The translations under genes were made by a program, and so were the position numbers. A stretch of DNA of 64,000 nt from Povalibacter uvarum (GTDB lineage Bacteria; Pseudomonadota; Gammaproteobacteria; Steroidobacterales; Steroidobacteraceae): assembly GCF_014202975.1 (NCBI RefSeq), contig NZ_JACHHZ010000004.1:124001-188000 (forward strand), written 5' to 3'. The notes under the pieces are model-generated. The model saw only the letters and a program-made list of their open reading frames with translations. It made no database searches and had not been told where the DNA came from. How positions within the stretch are numbered: position 1 is the stretch's first letter; each line of letters begins with the position of its first letter. This document shows, piece after piece, positions 8,365 to 16,793 of this stretch.

Positions 8365-10659
8365 ATGGCAGCGGGAATCCCTTTACCGAAGCATCGTACT
8401 GAACCGGCACCGGCCAGGCTCTTCGAGCCGGGCCGCAATTGCTGGCGCGTCGAGCATGCGACACGTGCGGCGTACATCGTTGATGCTGACGCCTATTTCA
8501 AGGCGTTCGTCGAGGCTGCGCGCAAGGCGCAACGCTCGCTCCTGATCACGGGCTGGGATTTCCACAGCCGCACGCGGCTTCTGTGCCAGGGCGACGGCAC
8601 TGACTGCGATCTCGAACTCGGCGAGTTTCTCAACAGCCTGGCGCGCGAGCGCCGCGATCTCCAGATACACATCCTCATCTGGGACTACCCGATGATCTTC
8701 GGGATGGATCGCGAATGGGCGCCGATCTATGGGCTCGGCTGGAAGCCGCACCGTCGTGTGCATTTCCGCTACGACAATACGCATCCAACCGGCGGTTCGC
8801 ACCACCAGAAGATCGTCGTGGTCGACGATCTGCTGGCGTTCAATGGCGGAATCGATCTCACCTGTCGCCGCTGGGACACGTGTGCGCACGCTGCAGACGA
8901 TTCGCACCGCGTAAGCGAGGGCTCGGCCTATCCGCCGTTCCACGACATGATGATGGCAGTCGAGGGGGATGCGGCACGCGCGCTCGGCGATCTCGTTCGG
9001 GAGCGCTGGCGCATTGCCACCGGTGAAACGCTGCGAGCGCCCACGACTCCGCGGAAGATGGATTGGGTGAGACATCGAAAGGGACTGCGTCGTTCCGTTC
9101 AGCTGACGGAATCGCATTGGCCGCAGGTGCTCAACGTCAACGTGAGCGATGTTCCTGTCGCGATTTCGCGGACCGCGCCTTCCGCCAACGGTCATAGCGA
9201 GGCACGCGAGGTCGAAGCGCTCTACGTCGATATGATCGCGGCGGCGCGCCACAGCATCTACCTCGAGAATCAGTACTTCACGGCACAGCGCATCGGCGAC
9301 GCGCTGGAAGCGCGTCTTCAGGAAGCCGACGGTCCGGAAGTGATCATCGTGCTGCGCAAGCTGAGTCACGGCTGGCTCGAGGAAATGACGATGGAGGCGC
9401 TGCGCACCCGCATGATCGCTCGCCTCGAGGCGGCCGATCAGTACCAGCGTCTTCGTGTAGTGTATCCCTACATCGAAGGATTGAAGGAGGGCACCTGCAT
9501 CGACGTGCACTCCAAGATGATCATCGTGGACGATGACATCGTACGTATCGGCTCGGCAAACGTGGCGAATCGATCCATGGGCCTCGATACCGAGTGCGAT
9601 CTCACGATCGCCGCGGACGGTCGTGAGGACGTGCGGCAATCGATTCGCGAACTGCGCGCCGTATTGCTGGGAGAGCACCTCGGTCGGGATCCCGAGGTCG
9701 TGCATCGGATGATTGATCGGACGGGCTCCCTCGGTGCGACGATCACGGAGCTGCAGCAGGAACACAGGACATTGCGCGACCTCGAGGGCGGCGCCGAGAC
9801 ATCGGATGGCCTCTTGAACGTGTTGAGCGTTGCCGATCCCGAGAAGCCCGTCGGCCTCAGTGAGCTGGCGAAGATCTTCAGTGCCGACGATGCTGTCGAA
9901 ACCGCTCGTCCCTCGACGGGTCCGGCCTGGGGCAAGATCGCAGCGATCGCGTTCGTGCTGGTTGGGCTCACTGCGCTGTGGCAATTGACGCCACTCTCCG
10001 AGCTCATGGACGCCCGACGCATCGTCGCCTGGGCGCAGGAGTTCGGCGGCAACTGGTGGGCACCGATCGTGACGATCCTTGCGTATACGCCGGCGTGCAT
10101 CGTGATGTTTCCGCGCTCTCCGATCACGCTGTTCGCTGTCGTAGCGTTCGGGCCGTGGCTCGGATTCGCATACGCGATGATCGGCCTGGAGTTCGCGGCC
10201 TGGATGACCTACTTCGCAGGCCAACAGTTCGATCGGGACACCGTGCGGCGAATGGCCGGCCGCAAGCTCAACGACATCATCCAGGTTCTGCGGCGACGCG
10301 GCCTCATCGCGATCACTGCGCTGCGTCTCGTGCCGCTCGCGCCTTTCAGCGTCGAAGGCATCGTGGCCGGTGCGGTCGGGATCAAGCTGTGGCACTTCAT
10401 GGTGGGATCGGCGATCGGCATGCTGCCGGGCACGCTGCTCGCCACCGTCTTCGGCGACCAGTTGAAGGCGGCGCTGGACGATACGGGCAGCGTCAATTAC
10501 TGGCTGCTCGCGGCGGCCGTGCTGCTGATTGCGATCGCGACGTGGTGGGTGCGGCGCTGGCTGCTCGCTTCCGCTGCGCAACTGCGGTCGGACGACAGCA
10601 CGGCGAAAAGCAGCCGCGAGTCCAGGAATCATGGCGTCGGTCGAACCCGCACGGCCTGA
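8365..10659 (+). CDS. phospholipase D-like protein fused to a DedA/VTT membrane domain
   Basis: The 764-residue product has two HKD phosphodiesterase motifs: HHQKIVVVDD near residue 146 and HSKMIIVDDD near 382, the second followed by GSANVANRSMG. This is the pattern of cardiolipin synthase and phospholipase D enzymes. From about residue 525 to 750 it becomes a polytopic membrane domain with the SNARE-associated/VTT pattern (FPRSPITLFAVVAFGPWLG, then RLVPLAPFSVEGIVAGAVG). The likely role is phospholipid synthesis or turnover at the inner membrane. The ATG at 8365 has no strong Shine-Dalgarno. The next gene overlaps its last 29 bp, which suggests coupled translation. Confidence 0.88.
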   Translation: MAAGIPLPKHRTEPAPARLFEPGRNCWRVEHATRAAYIVDADAYFKAFVEAARKAQRSLLITGWDFHSRTRLLCQGDGTDCDLELGEFLNSLARERRDLQIHILIWDYPMIFGMDREWAPIYGLGWKPHRRVHFRYDNTHPTGGSHHQKIVVVDDLLAFNGGIDLTCRRWDTCAHAADDSHRVSEGSAYPPFHDMMMAVEGDAARALGDLVRERWRIATGETLRAPTTPRKMDWVRHRKGLRRSVQLTESHWPQVLNVNVSDVPVAISRTAPSANGHSEAREVEALYVDMIAAARHSIYLENQYFTAQRIGDALEARLQEADGPEVIIVLRKLSHGWLEEMTMEALRTRMIARLEAADQYQRLRVVYPYIEGLKEGTCIDVHSKMIIVDDDIVRIGSANVANRSMGLDTECDLTIAADGREDVRQSIRELRAVLLGEHLGRDPEVVHRMIDRTGSLGATITELQQEHRTLRDLEGGAETSDGLLNVLSVADPEKPVGLSELAKIFSADDAVETARPSTGPAWGKIAAIAFVLVGLTALWQLTPLSELMDARRIVAWAQEFGGNWWAPIVTILAYTPACIVMFPRSPITLFAVVAFGPWLGFAYAMIGLEFAAWMTYFAGQQFDRDTVRRMAGRKLNDIIQVLRRRGLIAITALRLVPLAPFSVEGIVAGAVGIKLWHFMVGSAIGMLPGTLLATVFGDQLKAALDDTGSVNYWLLAAAVLLIAIATWWVRRWLLASAAQLRSDDSTAKSSRESRNHGVGRTRTA

Positions 10660-11443
10660 GGTGCCGGAGTCGCACGGGGGAGCGAACGGAACACTCGCCA
10701 TCGCCTCCTACAATATCCACAGCGGCGTGGGTCTCGATCGACGCTGCAGCGCCCGTCGCATCGTGAGCGTGCTCAAGGAACTCGACTGCGACATCTATGC
10801 GCTGCAGGAAGTCGACAATCAGCCCGGCGAACATGAAGAGTCGATGCAGCTCGAGCGCTTCGCGCGCGACATGAACATGGAGGCGATCCCGGGGCTGCGC
10901 ATCGTGCGGCGAACGGGCGAATACGGAAACGCGGTGCTTACGCGACTACCGGTGTTGAGCGTTCGTCGCCACGATCTCAGTCATTCGTGGTTCGAGCCTC
11001 GCGGCGCCCTTGATGTGCAGCTCGATATGGGAGGTCGACCGCTGCGGGTCATCGCGACTCACCTCGGTCTCGCTCGGTCGGAGCGGCGAACTCAATGGCG
11101 CGCGTTGATGGAGGCGCTCGCCGAGCATCCGCTCGACATGCCTACGATCCTGCTGGGTGACATGAATGAGTGGTATCGCGGCGCGGTCACGCTGAAGGAA
11201 GCGCATCGGGCCTTCGGTGAACCGCCGGCACCCGCGGGTTTTCCTTCCTTCGCACCGTGTCTCGCACTGACGCGAATCTGGGTGCGCCCGCGCGCCGCAC
11301 TGCGCAGCGTCGAAGTTCATCGCAGCGAACTCTCACGCAAGGCATCGGATCACCTGCCTGTGAAGGCGGTGATCGATACGGCCGCGCTCATCGGTGCGCC
11401 GCGAGAATCCTCGCCTTGCTCGCCTCGTAGTCCTGCTCCGTGA
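10631..11443 (+). CDS. endonuclease/exonuclease/phosphatase family protein
   Basis: The 270-residue product has the EEP fold landmarks: ASYNIHSGVG at the first strand, LQEVD with the metal-binding Glu, GDMNEW and SDHLPV. The fold covers DNases, inositol phosphatases and sphingomyelinases. In many proteobacteria this type is encoded beside cardiolipin synthase-like genes, which points to a lipid or phosphodiester substrate; that is an inference. The ATG at 10631 lies inside the 3' end of the PLD gene, with AGGA just upstream. The last 56 bp overlap the convergent gene on the other strand. Confidence 0.83.
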   Translation: MASVEPARPEVPESHGGANGTLAIASYNIHSGVGLDRRCSARRIVSVLKELDCDIYALQEVDNQPGEHEESMQLERFARDMNMEAIPGLRIVRRTGEYGNAVLTRLPVLSVRRHDLSHSWFEPRGALDVQLDMGGRPLRVIATHLGLARSERRTQWRALMEALAEHPLDMPTILLGDMNEWYRGAVTLKEAHRAFGEPPAPAGFPSFAPCLALTRIWVRPRAALRSVEVHRSELSRKASDHLPVKAVIDTAALIGAPRESSPCSPRSPAP

Positions 11444-12107
11444 TCGCGTTCGCCTCTCGCAGGCGATGATGCTCGCGCATCTCATCACGCAGGAAATGGG
11501 GCAATGGTTGGGGGCGAGCCTGTTTCGCCGCGTTGATGTTCTTGATCAGGTCGACGAGGAAGGCCTTGCCTGCTTTCGCGGCACCGATACCGCCGATGAT
11601 GCTGATCAACGTAGCACCACCGTGAACACTCTTGAATTGCAGCGCTTCCGTCGTTCGCCGCAGGAACAGCGTGAACGCGCCCGCTGTCACCAGCAATGCA
11701 CCGACCGCACCAAAGAATCCAGGATGGGCCCACAGGACCTCGGCCTGCGAGTAGGCCCAGAGGAATGCGCCCACGGACGTCAGCAGAAACGCGATCGTGA
11801 GCCCGAGGCACACCCACGCAATGTTCCGGACGCGCACCGGCCGCGCGTTCACGAAGCGCAGGTCGACGACATACTTTATGGGCTGTTCGGTACCGCTCGC
11901 CTGGCGCACGGACAGATAGTGATCCTGAAGGATCGACAGTTCGGTGGAGATGCGGCGCAGCTTGCTGGCGAGCGTGAACTTGGAGAGCGTGCGCCGATGC
12001 GGCTGGCGCTGCGGCGTTGCTATGTCCGGTGTCGACTCGATGGAGATGTGTTCGGCGCGTGCACGCGGCGGCGCGGCAGACTCTACGTTGTGTGCGTGCG
12101 CATTCAC
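11388..12107 (-). CDS. membrane protein with C-terminal SHOCT-like motif
   Basis: The 239-residue product has a charged N-terminus, two predicted membrane helices (around VCLGLTIAFLLTSVGAFLW and FFGAVGALLVTAGAFTLFL), a Gly/Ala-rich stretch, and a C-terminal segment (LREANAITEQDYEASKARIL) that resembles the short SHOCT module. That module often serves as an oligomerisation tail. No enzymatic motif is visible and I cannot name a function. The ATG at 12107 follows GGGAAAG. The 3' end overlaps the convergent EEP gene. Confidence 0.7.
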   Translation of the reverse strand: MNAHAHNVESAAPPRARAEHISIESTPDIATPQRQPHRRTLSKFTLASKLRRISTELSILQDHYLSVRQASGTEQPIKYVVDLRFVNARPVRVRNIAWVCLGLTIAFLLTSVGAFLWAYSQAEVLWAHPGFFGAVGALLVTAGAFTLFLRRTTEALQFKSVHGGATLISIIGGIGAAKAGKAFLVDLIKNINAAKQARPQPLPHFLRDEMREHHRLREANAITEQDYEASKARILAAHR

Positions 12108-12412
12108 TTTCCCGATGCTCCGGATCCCAGGCTCGATTCAGTCCGTGGGATCGATGCTAGGGCGGAAGTGAATTTGACTACGAGACGTGGATCACACGGA
12201 GACAACGGCGGCGTTGACAAGGAACGTGCGTCTAAGGAAGTCCCTGATGGGGAGGGGTGGGAAGTGGGACAACTGTTAAATGGGAGGGCGGCTAGCCAAC
12301 CAGCCGGAGAGGAAGCGCTGCCGTCACTCCCGCGCACGTGGGATTGTTCCCGATGGATTCCCGCTTTCGCGGGAATGACTTGCTCTCGCTCGCTAGCTAG
12401 CCGGCTTCGTCC
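12108..12412. other. intergenic region, 305 bp
   Basis: This stretch lies between the end of folE and the start of the SHOCT-like gene, both on the minus strand. Apart from the TCATTCCCGCG-type repeat at 12322-12379 I see no gene or clear promoter. Confidence 0.6.
12322..12379. repeat. TCATTCCCGCG-type palindromic repeat, copy 1
   Basis: A degenerate arm (GTCACTCCCGCGCACGTGGGA) is followed by a good hairpin, ATTCCCGCTTTCGCGGGAAT, ending in GAC. This is the dispersed extragenic palindrome common in beta- and gammaproteobacteria. Confidence 0.8.
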
Positions 12413-13030
12413 TCATCCCGCTCCATCGATCTCGATGAACCGCAAGAATTCCGCTCTCGTTCGCGCGTCGTCGCGGAAAGCGCCGAGCATCTTGCTGGTG
12501 ACCATCGAAACGCCGCGCTTGTGGACGCCGCGGGTGGTCATGCACTGATGCGACGCGTCGATCACGACACCGACGCCGCGCGGTTTCAGCACTTCATCGA
12601 TGCAGCGCGCGATCTGCGCCGTCATTTTTTCCTGCACCTGGAACCGGCGGCCGTAGCCATCGACGACGCGTGCAAGCTTGCTGATGCCGACGACTTTGTT
12701 GGTGGGCAGGTAGCCCACGTGAGCGCGGCCGATGATCGGCGCCATGTGGTGCTCACAGTGGGATTCGAACTCGATCCCGCGCAGCACGATCATCTCGTCG
12801 TAACCCTCCACTTCTTCGAACGTGCGGCGCAGATAGTCCGCCGGATCGCTCAGATAGCCGGAAAACCAGTCGCGATACGCACGGACCACGCGCGTCGGTG
12901 TATCGCGCAGCCCTTCGCGATCGGGGTCGTCGCCGGCCCAGCGAAGCAGCAGTCGAACCGCTTCCTGTGCCTGGGCTTCGGTCACCGGTTCGGGGGCAGG
13001 CGCAGATCGTTTCGCGCGGGTTTTTTTCAT
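12413..13030 (-). CDS. folE: GTP cyclohydrolase I
   Basis: FolE converts GTP to 7,8-dihydroneopterin triphosphate, the first step to folate (and queuosine precursors), in the cytosol. The 205-residue product carries the family blocks in order: [22 protein letters not shown] with Zn-binding Cys and His, [31 protein letters not shown], and [11 protein letters not shown] with the second Zn-binding Cys. The length fits the family. The ATG at 13030 follows a Lys/Arg-rich start and a weak Shine-Dalgarno. Extragenic palindromes lie on both sides. Confidence 0.96.
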   Translation of the reverse strand: MKKTRAKRSAPAPEPVTEAQAQEAVRLLLRWAGDDPDREGLRDTPTRVVRAYRDWFSGYLSDPADYLRRTFEEVEGYDEMIVLRGIEFESHCEHHMAPIIGRAHVGYLPTNKVVGISKLARVVDGYGRRFQVQEKMTAQIARCIDEVLKPRGVGVVIDASHQCMTTRGVHKRGVSMVTSKMLGAFRDDARTRAEFLRFIEIDGAG

Positions 13031-13071
13031 GAGGCACCAGTCGTAGTCACAAGCAGCGAAGCATCGATTCT

Positions 13072-13140
13072 GTCATTCCCGCGCACGCGGGAATCCATTG
13101 CGGTCTACCAGATGGACTGCCGCTTGCGCGGGAGTGACGG
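13072..13140. repeat. TCATTCCCGCG-type palindromic repeat, copy 2
   Basis: Two hairpin arms, ATTCCCGCGCACGCGGGAAT and CCGCTTGCGCGGG, are joined by a spacer that reads CATTGCGGTCTACCAGATGG. The element fills most of the gap between folE and the hydrolase gene. Confidence 0.85.
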
Positions 13141-13149
13141 CAAACTCAG

Positions 13150-13869
13150 TCAGCGCAGCACTTCCTCAAAAAAGTTCAACAGCGACGTCCAAGACCGCCG
13201 GTCCGCATCCGCGCTGTATTGCAGGCCCATCGACGGGATGTTCGCGCGCGGATCGCTGAACGCATGTTGAGTGCGGCCATAAGCGTGAACCTGCCAGTCC
13301 GCGCCAGCGGCGGTGAGTTCCTTCTCGAGAGCAACGACATCTTCGACCGGCACCATCGGATCATCGTGTCCGTGCAGGACGAGAACCTTCGCAGTGATCT
13401 TCGACGGGGCAGGGCCAGGAGGCGGCTTGAGCGCACCGTGCAGGCTGACGACGCCGCGAATGTTGGCGCCGCTTCGGGCCAGGTCCAGGACACAAAGGCC
13501 GCCGAAGCAGTAGCCCATCGCGGCGATTCGACGCGCATCGATCTGAGGTTGCGCGCTGGCTGCGGTGAGCGCAGCGTTGAGTCGTCGCAGGAGCATCGGC
13601 CGATCGGTGACGAACGGTTGCATCAGCGCGGAACATTCCGGCGGTGCGGTGGCAGTCTTGCCTTCGCCGTACACATCGATAGCGAAGCCGGCATAGCCGA
13701 GGCGCGCGAGGTCACGAGCCTTTTGTTCGAAAGGTTCCTGGCGTCCACCCCAGGCATGGCTGATCAGCACGCCGGGCAACGGACCCGGGCGCGAATCGTC
13801 GTAAGCGAGGAAGCCCTTGCACGTGACGCTGCCGTCCTTGTACTCGACTACTTGTTCCTTGATCGCCAT
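13150..13869 (-). CDS. dienelactone hydrolase family protein
   Basis: The 239-residue product has the dienelactone hydrolase triad: Cys in AMGYCFGGLC, Asp in HGHDDPMVP and His in GRTQHAFSD, plus the early ISHAWGGRQEPFEQKARDLA block. It is a cytosolic alpha/beta hydrolase that would cleave lactone or ester bonds; the natural substrate cannot be read from sequence. The ATG at 13869 has GGGGAA just upstream. The frame stays open far beyond this start, but the extension is rich in shadow-like sequence and overlaps the divergent SRPBCC gene. Confidence 0.9.
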   Translation of the reverse strand: MAIKEQVVEYKDGSVTCKGFLAYDDSRPGPLPGVLISHAWGGRQEPFEQKARDLARLGYAGFAIDVYGEGKTATAPPECSALMQPFVTDRPMLLRRLNAALTAASAQPQIDARRIAAMGYCFGGLCVLDLARSGANIRGVVSLHGALKPPPGPAPSKITAKVLVLHGHDDPMVPVEDVVALEKELTAAGADWQVHAYGRTQHAFSDPRANIPSMGLQYSADADRRSWTSLLNFFEEVLR

Positions 13870-14076
13870 GAATCGGTTCCCCGAGTTTTCTCCGCCGAGG
13901 CATCGGCAGGGCGGCAAGGCTACCCCAGTTTGACGGTTCGTGGCTCGATCGGCGGCGACTGCATACCGTTCCACGGGATATCGCGCCCGGATTGCGCCCG
14001 AACGCCAGTGTCTCCACCGGGTCACCAGCGTATTGGTATCCTCCGGCGTCGGGATCACGACCTCTGGGAGGAGACC

Positions 14077-14637
14077 ATGATTCGTTCCGGCCATTGGCGG
14101 GCACTGCTCGCCTGCATTGCGGTGAGTGCGGTGTTCGCGCCCGCAGCGAACGCGGAGATCGTCAGCGCCGCACCGGGTGGTTTCAGCATTCGCCATGTCG
14201 TCGATGCGGCGGGCGTCCCTCCGCCGACCGTGTGGGCGGCGCTCTCCGACATCGGCAAGTGGTGGGACAGCGAGCACACGTATTCCGGTGACTCGCGCAA
14301 TCTCAGCCTCGATCCGGTGCCGCGCGGCTGCTTCTGCGAGAAGCTCAGCCTCTACGCAGGTATCGAACATGCCCACGTCGTTTACGCGCAGCCCGCGAAA
14401 ACCCTCCGCCTCGTCGGTGCGCTCGGACCGCTGCAGGAGTTCGGTGTCAGCGGTGCGCTCACCTGGCAAATCGAAGCAGCCGGCGGGGGCTCCAAGATCA
14501 CTGTGACCTACAACGTGGGCGGATTCGCCGACCGGCCGCTGGCTGATTGGGCGCCCATCGTCGACGAAGTCGTCGGCGGGCAGGTGAAGCGGCTGGCGCG
14601 CTTCGTCGTGACCGGGAATCCGGCGGAGCAGAAGTAG
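14077..14637 (+). CDS. exported SRPBCC family protein
   Basis: The 186-residue product starts with a signal peptide (LLACIAVSAVFAPAANAE) and continues as an SRPBCC (START/Bet v 1-like) ligand-binding fold: PPPTVWAALSDIGKWWDSEHTY near the first helix, and a long C-terminal helix ending in KRLARFVVTG. Members bind hydrophobic ligands, but an exported one of this type has no assigned role. The ATG at 14077 has GGGAGGAGA 3-6 bp upstream, the strongest ribosome-binding site in this part. The stop codon abuts a tandem ATCCGCY repeat. Confidence 0.8.
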   Translation: MIRSGHWRALLACIAVSAVFAPAANAEIVSAAPGGFSIRHVVDAAGVPPPTVWAALSDIGKWWDSEHTYSGDSRNLSLDPVPRGCFCEKLSLYAGIEHAHVVYAQPAKTLRLVGALGPLQEFGVSGALTWQIEAAGGGSKITVTYNVGGFADRPLADWAPIVDEVVGGQVKRLARFVVTGNPAEQK

Positions 14638-14690
14638 ATAGCGGATAGCGGATAGCGGATAGCGGATGGCGGATGGCGGATGGCGGATAG
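14638..14690. repeat. tandem 7-bp repeat (GATAGCG/GATGGCG)
   Basis: About seven and a half copies of GAT(A/G)GCG follow directly after the SRPBCC stop codon. It is the inverse of the unit at 14818-14844. Confidence 0.9.
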
Positions 14691-14817
14691 GGGGCTGTCG
14701 CGCTCTCGAGCCGAAGCATCCATGAGTCTCGTCCCAAGGAACCGTCACAGGTACAAAAGCGTCCTACAGTCATTCAGTCGGTGGAGTTCGGCAGCTCGAA
14801 GAGCCCGCGAAGCGGCC

Positions 14818-14844
14818 TATCCGCCATCCGCTATCCGCCATCCA
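14818..14844. repeat. ATCCGCY 7-bp repeat, inverted partner
   Basis: Nearly four units of (C/G)(C/T)ATCCG precede AACTTCC and the start of the M48 gene. With 14638-14690 it forms an inverted pair around about 127 bp. Confidence 0.85.
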
Positions 14845-14855
14845 ACTTCCAACAT

Positions 14856-15662
14856 ATGCGCTCATTCCACAAAGTGCTGATTGCCGGTATCGCGGTGCTC
14901 GCGGCCGGATGCCAGACAGTCCAGACGACGCAGCCTGGCGCGATCGGCGTCGAGCGAAAACAGCACATGCTCGTGTCGGAGGCGGACGTCGAGAAGGGCG
15001 CGCAGGTCGCCTACCAGCAGGAGCTGGACAAGGCGAAGCAGAAGGGCGCGCTCAATGCGGACAAGAACACGTACGACCGTGTGCAGACGATTTCGCGACG
15101 CTTGATCCCTCAGACGACCGTGTTTCGTCCCGATGCCGCGGACTGGAAATGGGAAGTGAACGTCCAGACCACGGACGACGTGAACGCCTACTGCATGCCC
15201 GGCGGCAAGATCATGGTCTACACCGGGCTCATCGAACAATTGCACGCGACGGACGCGGAGCTCGCTGCGGTGATCGGACACGAAATCGCGCATGCATTGC
15301 GCGAACATTCCCGCGAACGATTGTCGCGCGCATACGCGCAACAGCTCGCCCTGACAGGGATCGCATTGGCAACCGGTGCTGGCGACATGACGATGGAGCT
15401 CGCGAATCAGGTCGCCGCCGTTACGTTCACCTTGCCTCACAGCCGCGAGCAGGAGGCAGAAGCCGATCGCGTCGGCCTCGAACTGATGGCCCGCGCCGGC
15501 TACGACCCGAACGCATCGATCACGCTATGGCAGAAGATGGGAAAACTGGGCGGCAGCAAGTCCGAATTCTTCAGCACCCATCCCTCGAGCGATTCGCGGA
15601 TCAAGGATCTGCAGGCGAATGTGCCGAAGGTGGCGGGGTTGTATGAGGCGGCGAGGCGGTAG
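14856..15662 (+). CDS. M48 family zinc metalloprotease lipoprotein
   Basis: The 268-residue product has a lipoprotein signal with lipobox LAAGC (MRSFHKVLIAGIAVLAAGC) and the M48 zinc site HEIAH in AAVIGHEIAHALREHSRE, with the third ligand in EQEAEADRVGLE. It resembles the LoiP/BepA-type periplasmic proteases that act in outer membrane quality control. The ATG at 14856 lacks a clear Shine-Dalgarno; the frame extends to 14781 through the upstream repeat. A C-terminal FFSTHPSSDSRIKDLQ block is typical of the family. Confidence 0.9.
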   Translation: MRSFHKVLIAGIAVLAAGCQTVQTTQPGAIGVERKQHMLVSEADVEKGAQVAYQQELDKAKQKGALNADKNTYDRVQTISRRLIPQTTVFRPDAADWKWEVNVQTTDDVNAYCMPGGKIMVYTGLIEQLHATDAELAAVIGHEIAHALREHSRERLSRAYAQQLALTGIALATGAGDMTMELANQVAAVTFTLPHSREQEAEADRVGLELMARAGYDPNASITLWQKMGKLGGSKSEFFSTHPSSDSRIKDLQANVPKVAGLYEAARR

Positions 15663-15670
15663 GGGGCGGC

Positions 15671-15694
15671 AAGCTCATCGCTCATCGCTCATCT
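15671..15694. repeat. short GCTCATC tandem repeat
   Basis: Three 7-bp units close to GCTCATC lie between the convergent M48 gene and the small membrane protein gene. It resembles the other dispersed 7-bp repeats of the window. Confidence 0.6.
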
Positions 15695-15997
15695 CACCAT
15701 CCCAATCACCGCCATCACGATCGCCACGCTCGTCGCGGCCCCCAGCCATATCGCCCTGCGATACAGCACCGTGACTGCCTTGGTCAGTTGCGCAATCTGC
15801 TCCGCCATCTGGCCGATGAGCTCCGCCTGACGGCGTTCGTTCTCCTCGAGTCTCGCGATGCGTGCTGCCGAGGCTTCGTTCAGATCTTCGGGATTGACCG
15901 GCGGCGGGGGCAGGCTGCGGGACTTGCGCAGCAGTTCGCGCGACACGTCCAGGATGGACGGCACGAGTTGCACGATCTGTAGCCAGGGTACGGGCAT
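15689..15997 (-). CDS. small protein with coiled coil and C-terminal membrane helix
   Basis: The 102-residue product has an amphipathic N-terminus, a Pro-rich bend (RSLPPPPVNPEDL), a predicted coiled coil (ARLEENERRQAELIGQMAEQ) and one C-terminal membrane helix (WLGAATSVAIVMAVIGMV). I do not recognise a family. The ATG at 15997 is preceded by GGAGAGG. It ends 26 bp from the convergent M48 gene. Confidence 0.65.
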   Translation of the reverse strand: MPVPWLQIVQLVPSILDVSRELLRKSRSLPPPPVNPEDLNEASAARIARLEENERRQAELIGQMAEQIAQLTKAVTVLYRRAIWLGAATSVAIVMAVIGMVR

Positions 15998-16090
15998 GGG
16001 CCTCTCCGTTGCTTACCTTGCGACCGCTGTGAGCGATCTGCCCGGTCATTGGGCCGCAGCCGCGTTCCGCAAGCAAGTCGCGCAAGCAAA

Positions 16091-16120
16091 GGCCCCGGAA
16101 CTTGCGGTCGTTCCGGGGCC
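16091..16120 (-). terminator. hairpin terminator downstream of the EF-hand gene
   Basis: An 11-bp perfect stem (GGCCCCGGAAC with GTTCCGGGGCC) encloses an 8-base loop. Read on the minus strand it is followed by TTTGCTT, a weak U tract, and it starts 26 bp after the EF-hand stop codon. Confidence 0.55.
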
Positions 16121-16145
16121 CGCCAGTCATCGCGATCGTCCGTCT

Positions 16146-16385
16146 TTAGGACTTCGTCTTCATCTTGGCCGCGAATTCGGACTTGCTCAGATAGCCGTCG
16201 CCGTTCACGTCCATCGCGGCGAAGCTCTCCGACAGGTGTTTGTCGCCGGCAGCTTCGGTCTTGCTGATCTGCTGATCCGCGTTCTTGTCGAGCGAATCGA
16301 ACGTCGCAGCATGGGTCTTGTCGTCGCCAGCCATCGCGGCGGCCGACAGCAACGTTGCAGTTACAACAGTGAGAAGTGCTTTCAT
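16146..16385 (-). CDS. exported EF-hand calcium-binding protein
   Basis: The 79-residue product has a signal peptide (MKALLTVVTATLLSAAAMA) and two EF-hand loops, DKNADQQISKTE and DVNGDGYLSKSE. The second has all the usual ligand positions; the first has Gln where the Gly-Tyr turn is usual and may bind less tightly. It is likely a small periplasmic calcium sensor or buffer. The ATG at 16385 has GGAG 7 bp upstream; a longer frame to 16448 lacks these signals. It is divergent from the two-component operon. Confidence 0.85.
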   Translation of the reverse strand: MKALLTVVTATLLSAAAMAGDDKTHAATFDSLDKNADQQISKTEAAGDKHLSESFAAMDVNGDGYLSKSEFAAKMKTKS

Positions 16386-16793
16386 GTGTGTCTCCGGTTG
16401 TCGTTGTGACCGTGCGCCGGCGCGCAGCGTGTCAGCGAGGCGATGCATCCGTGCCCAGGACTTTGCGTGACAGCCTTCTTCGGCGCCTTCGTCGGATCGA
16501 TCGATGCCGGTCGATGCCGCACGAAGTTTTCTGCGAAGTCGTGGATTCGAACGCCTCGTGAATGAGAGCGGTTCCCCGCAATGGCCGTGCAGCGAAAAGC
16601 TGTCGGCGCTGATCTACAAGCCTTTTGTGCACCGCGAGCCGGCAAACGCCGGGCGCCGCAAATACCTATGGACTTGACGATTCTTGGCGCCCGGGGCCGC
16701 GCAGACGGGAAAAGTTCCCGGGCGTTCGGGCGGCGGGTCCGGCATCATGCAGCGCAGTCGACAACCCCTTGATGTTTGCGGATTGATGGCGCC
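16386..16793. promoter_or_regulatory. divergent control region, 408 bp, with palindromes
   Basis: This region separates the EF-hand gene from the response regulator gene. It holds CGGGCGCC at 16650-16657 with its inverse GGCGCCCG at 16686-16693, and CGGGAA-AAG-TTCCCG at 16707-16721. These could be operator sites, for instance for the adjacent response regulator. I find no convincing gene here, although short frames are open. Confidence 0.35.

Noticed and set aside
8383-10701. A 772-residue minus-strand frame opposite the PLD-DedA gene
   Set aside because: No recognisable domain, and it covers the well-supported HKD and VTT motifs on the plus strand.
12521-13270. A 249-residue plus-strand frame opposite folE
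   Set aside because: It is the complement of the strongly conserved FolE sequence and reads into an extragenic palindrome.
14638-14844. Possible CRISPR-like array of short repeats
   Set aside because: Units are 7 bp and contiguous, without 30-bp spacers or cas genes nearby. It is a simple tandem repeat.
16581-16772. A 63-residue frame in the divergent region before the response regulator
   Set aside because: Arg/Ala-rich with no ribosome-binding site, and it spans the palindromes likely to be regulatory.
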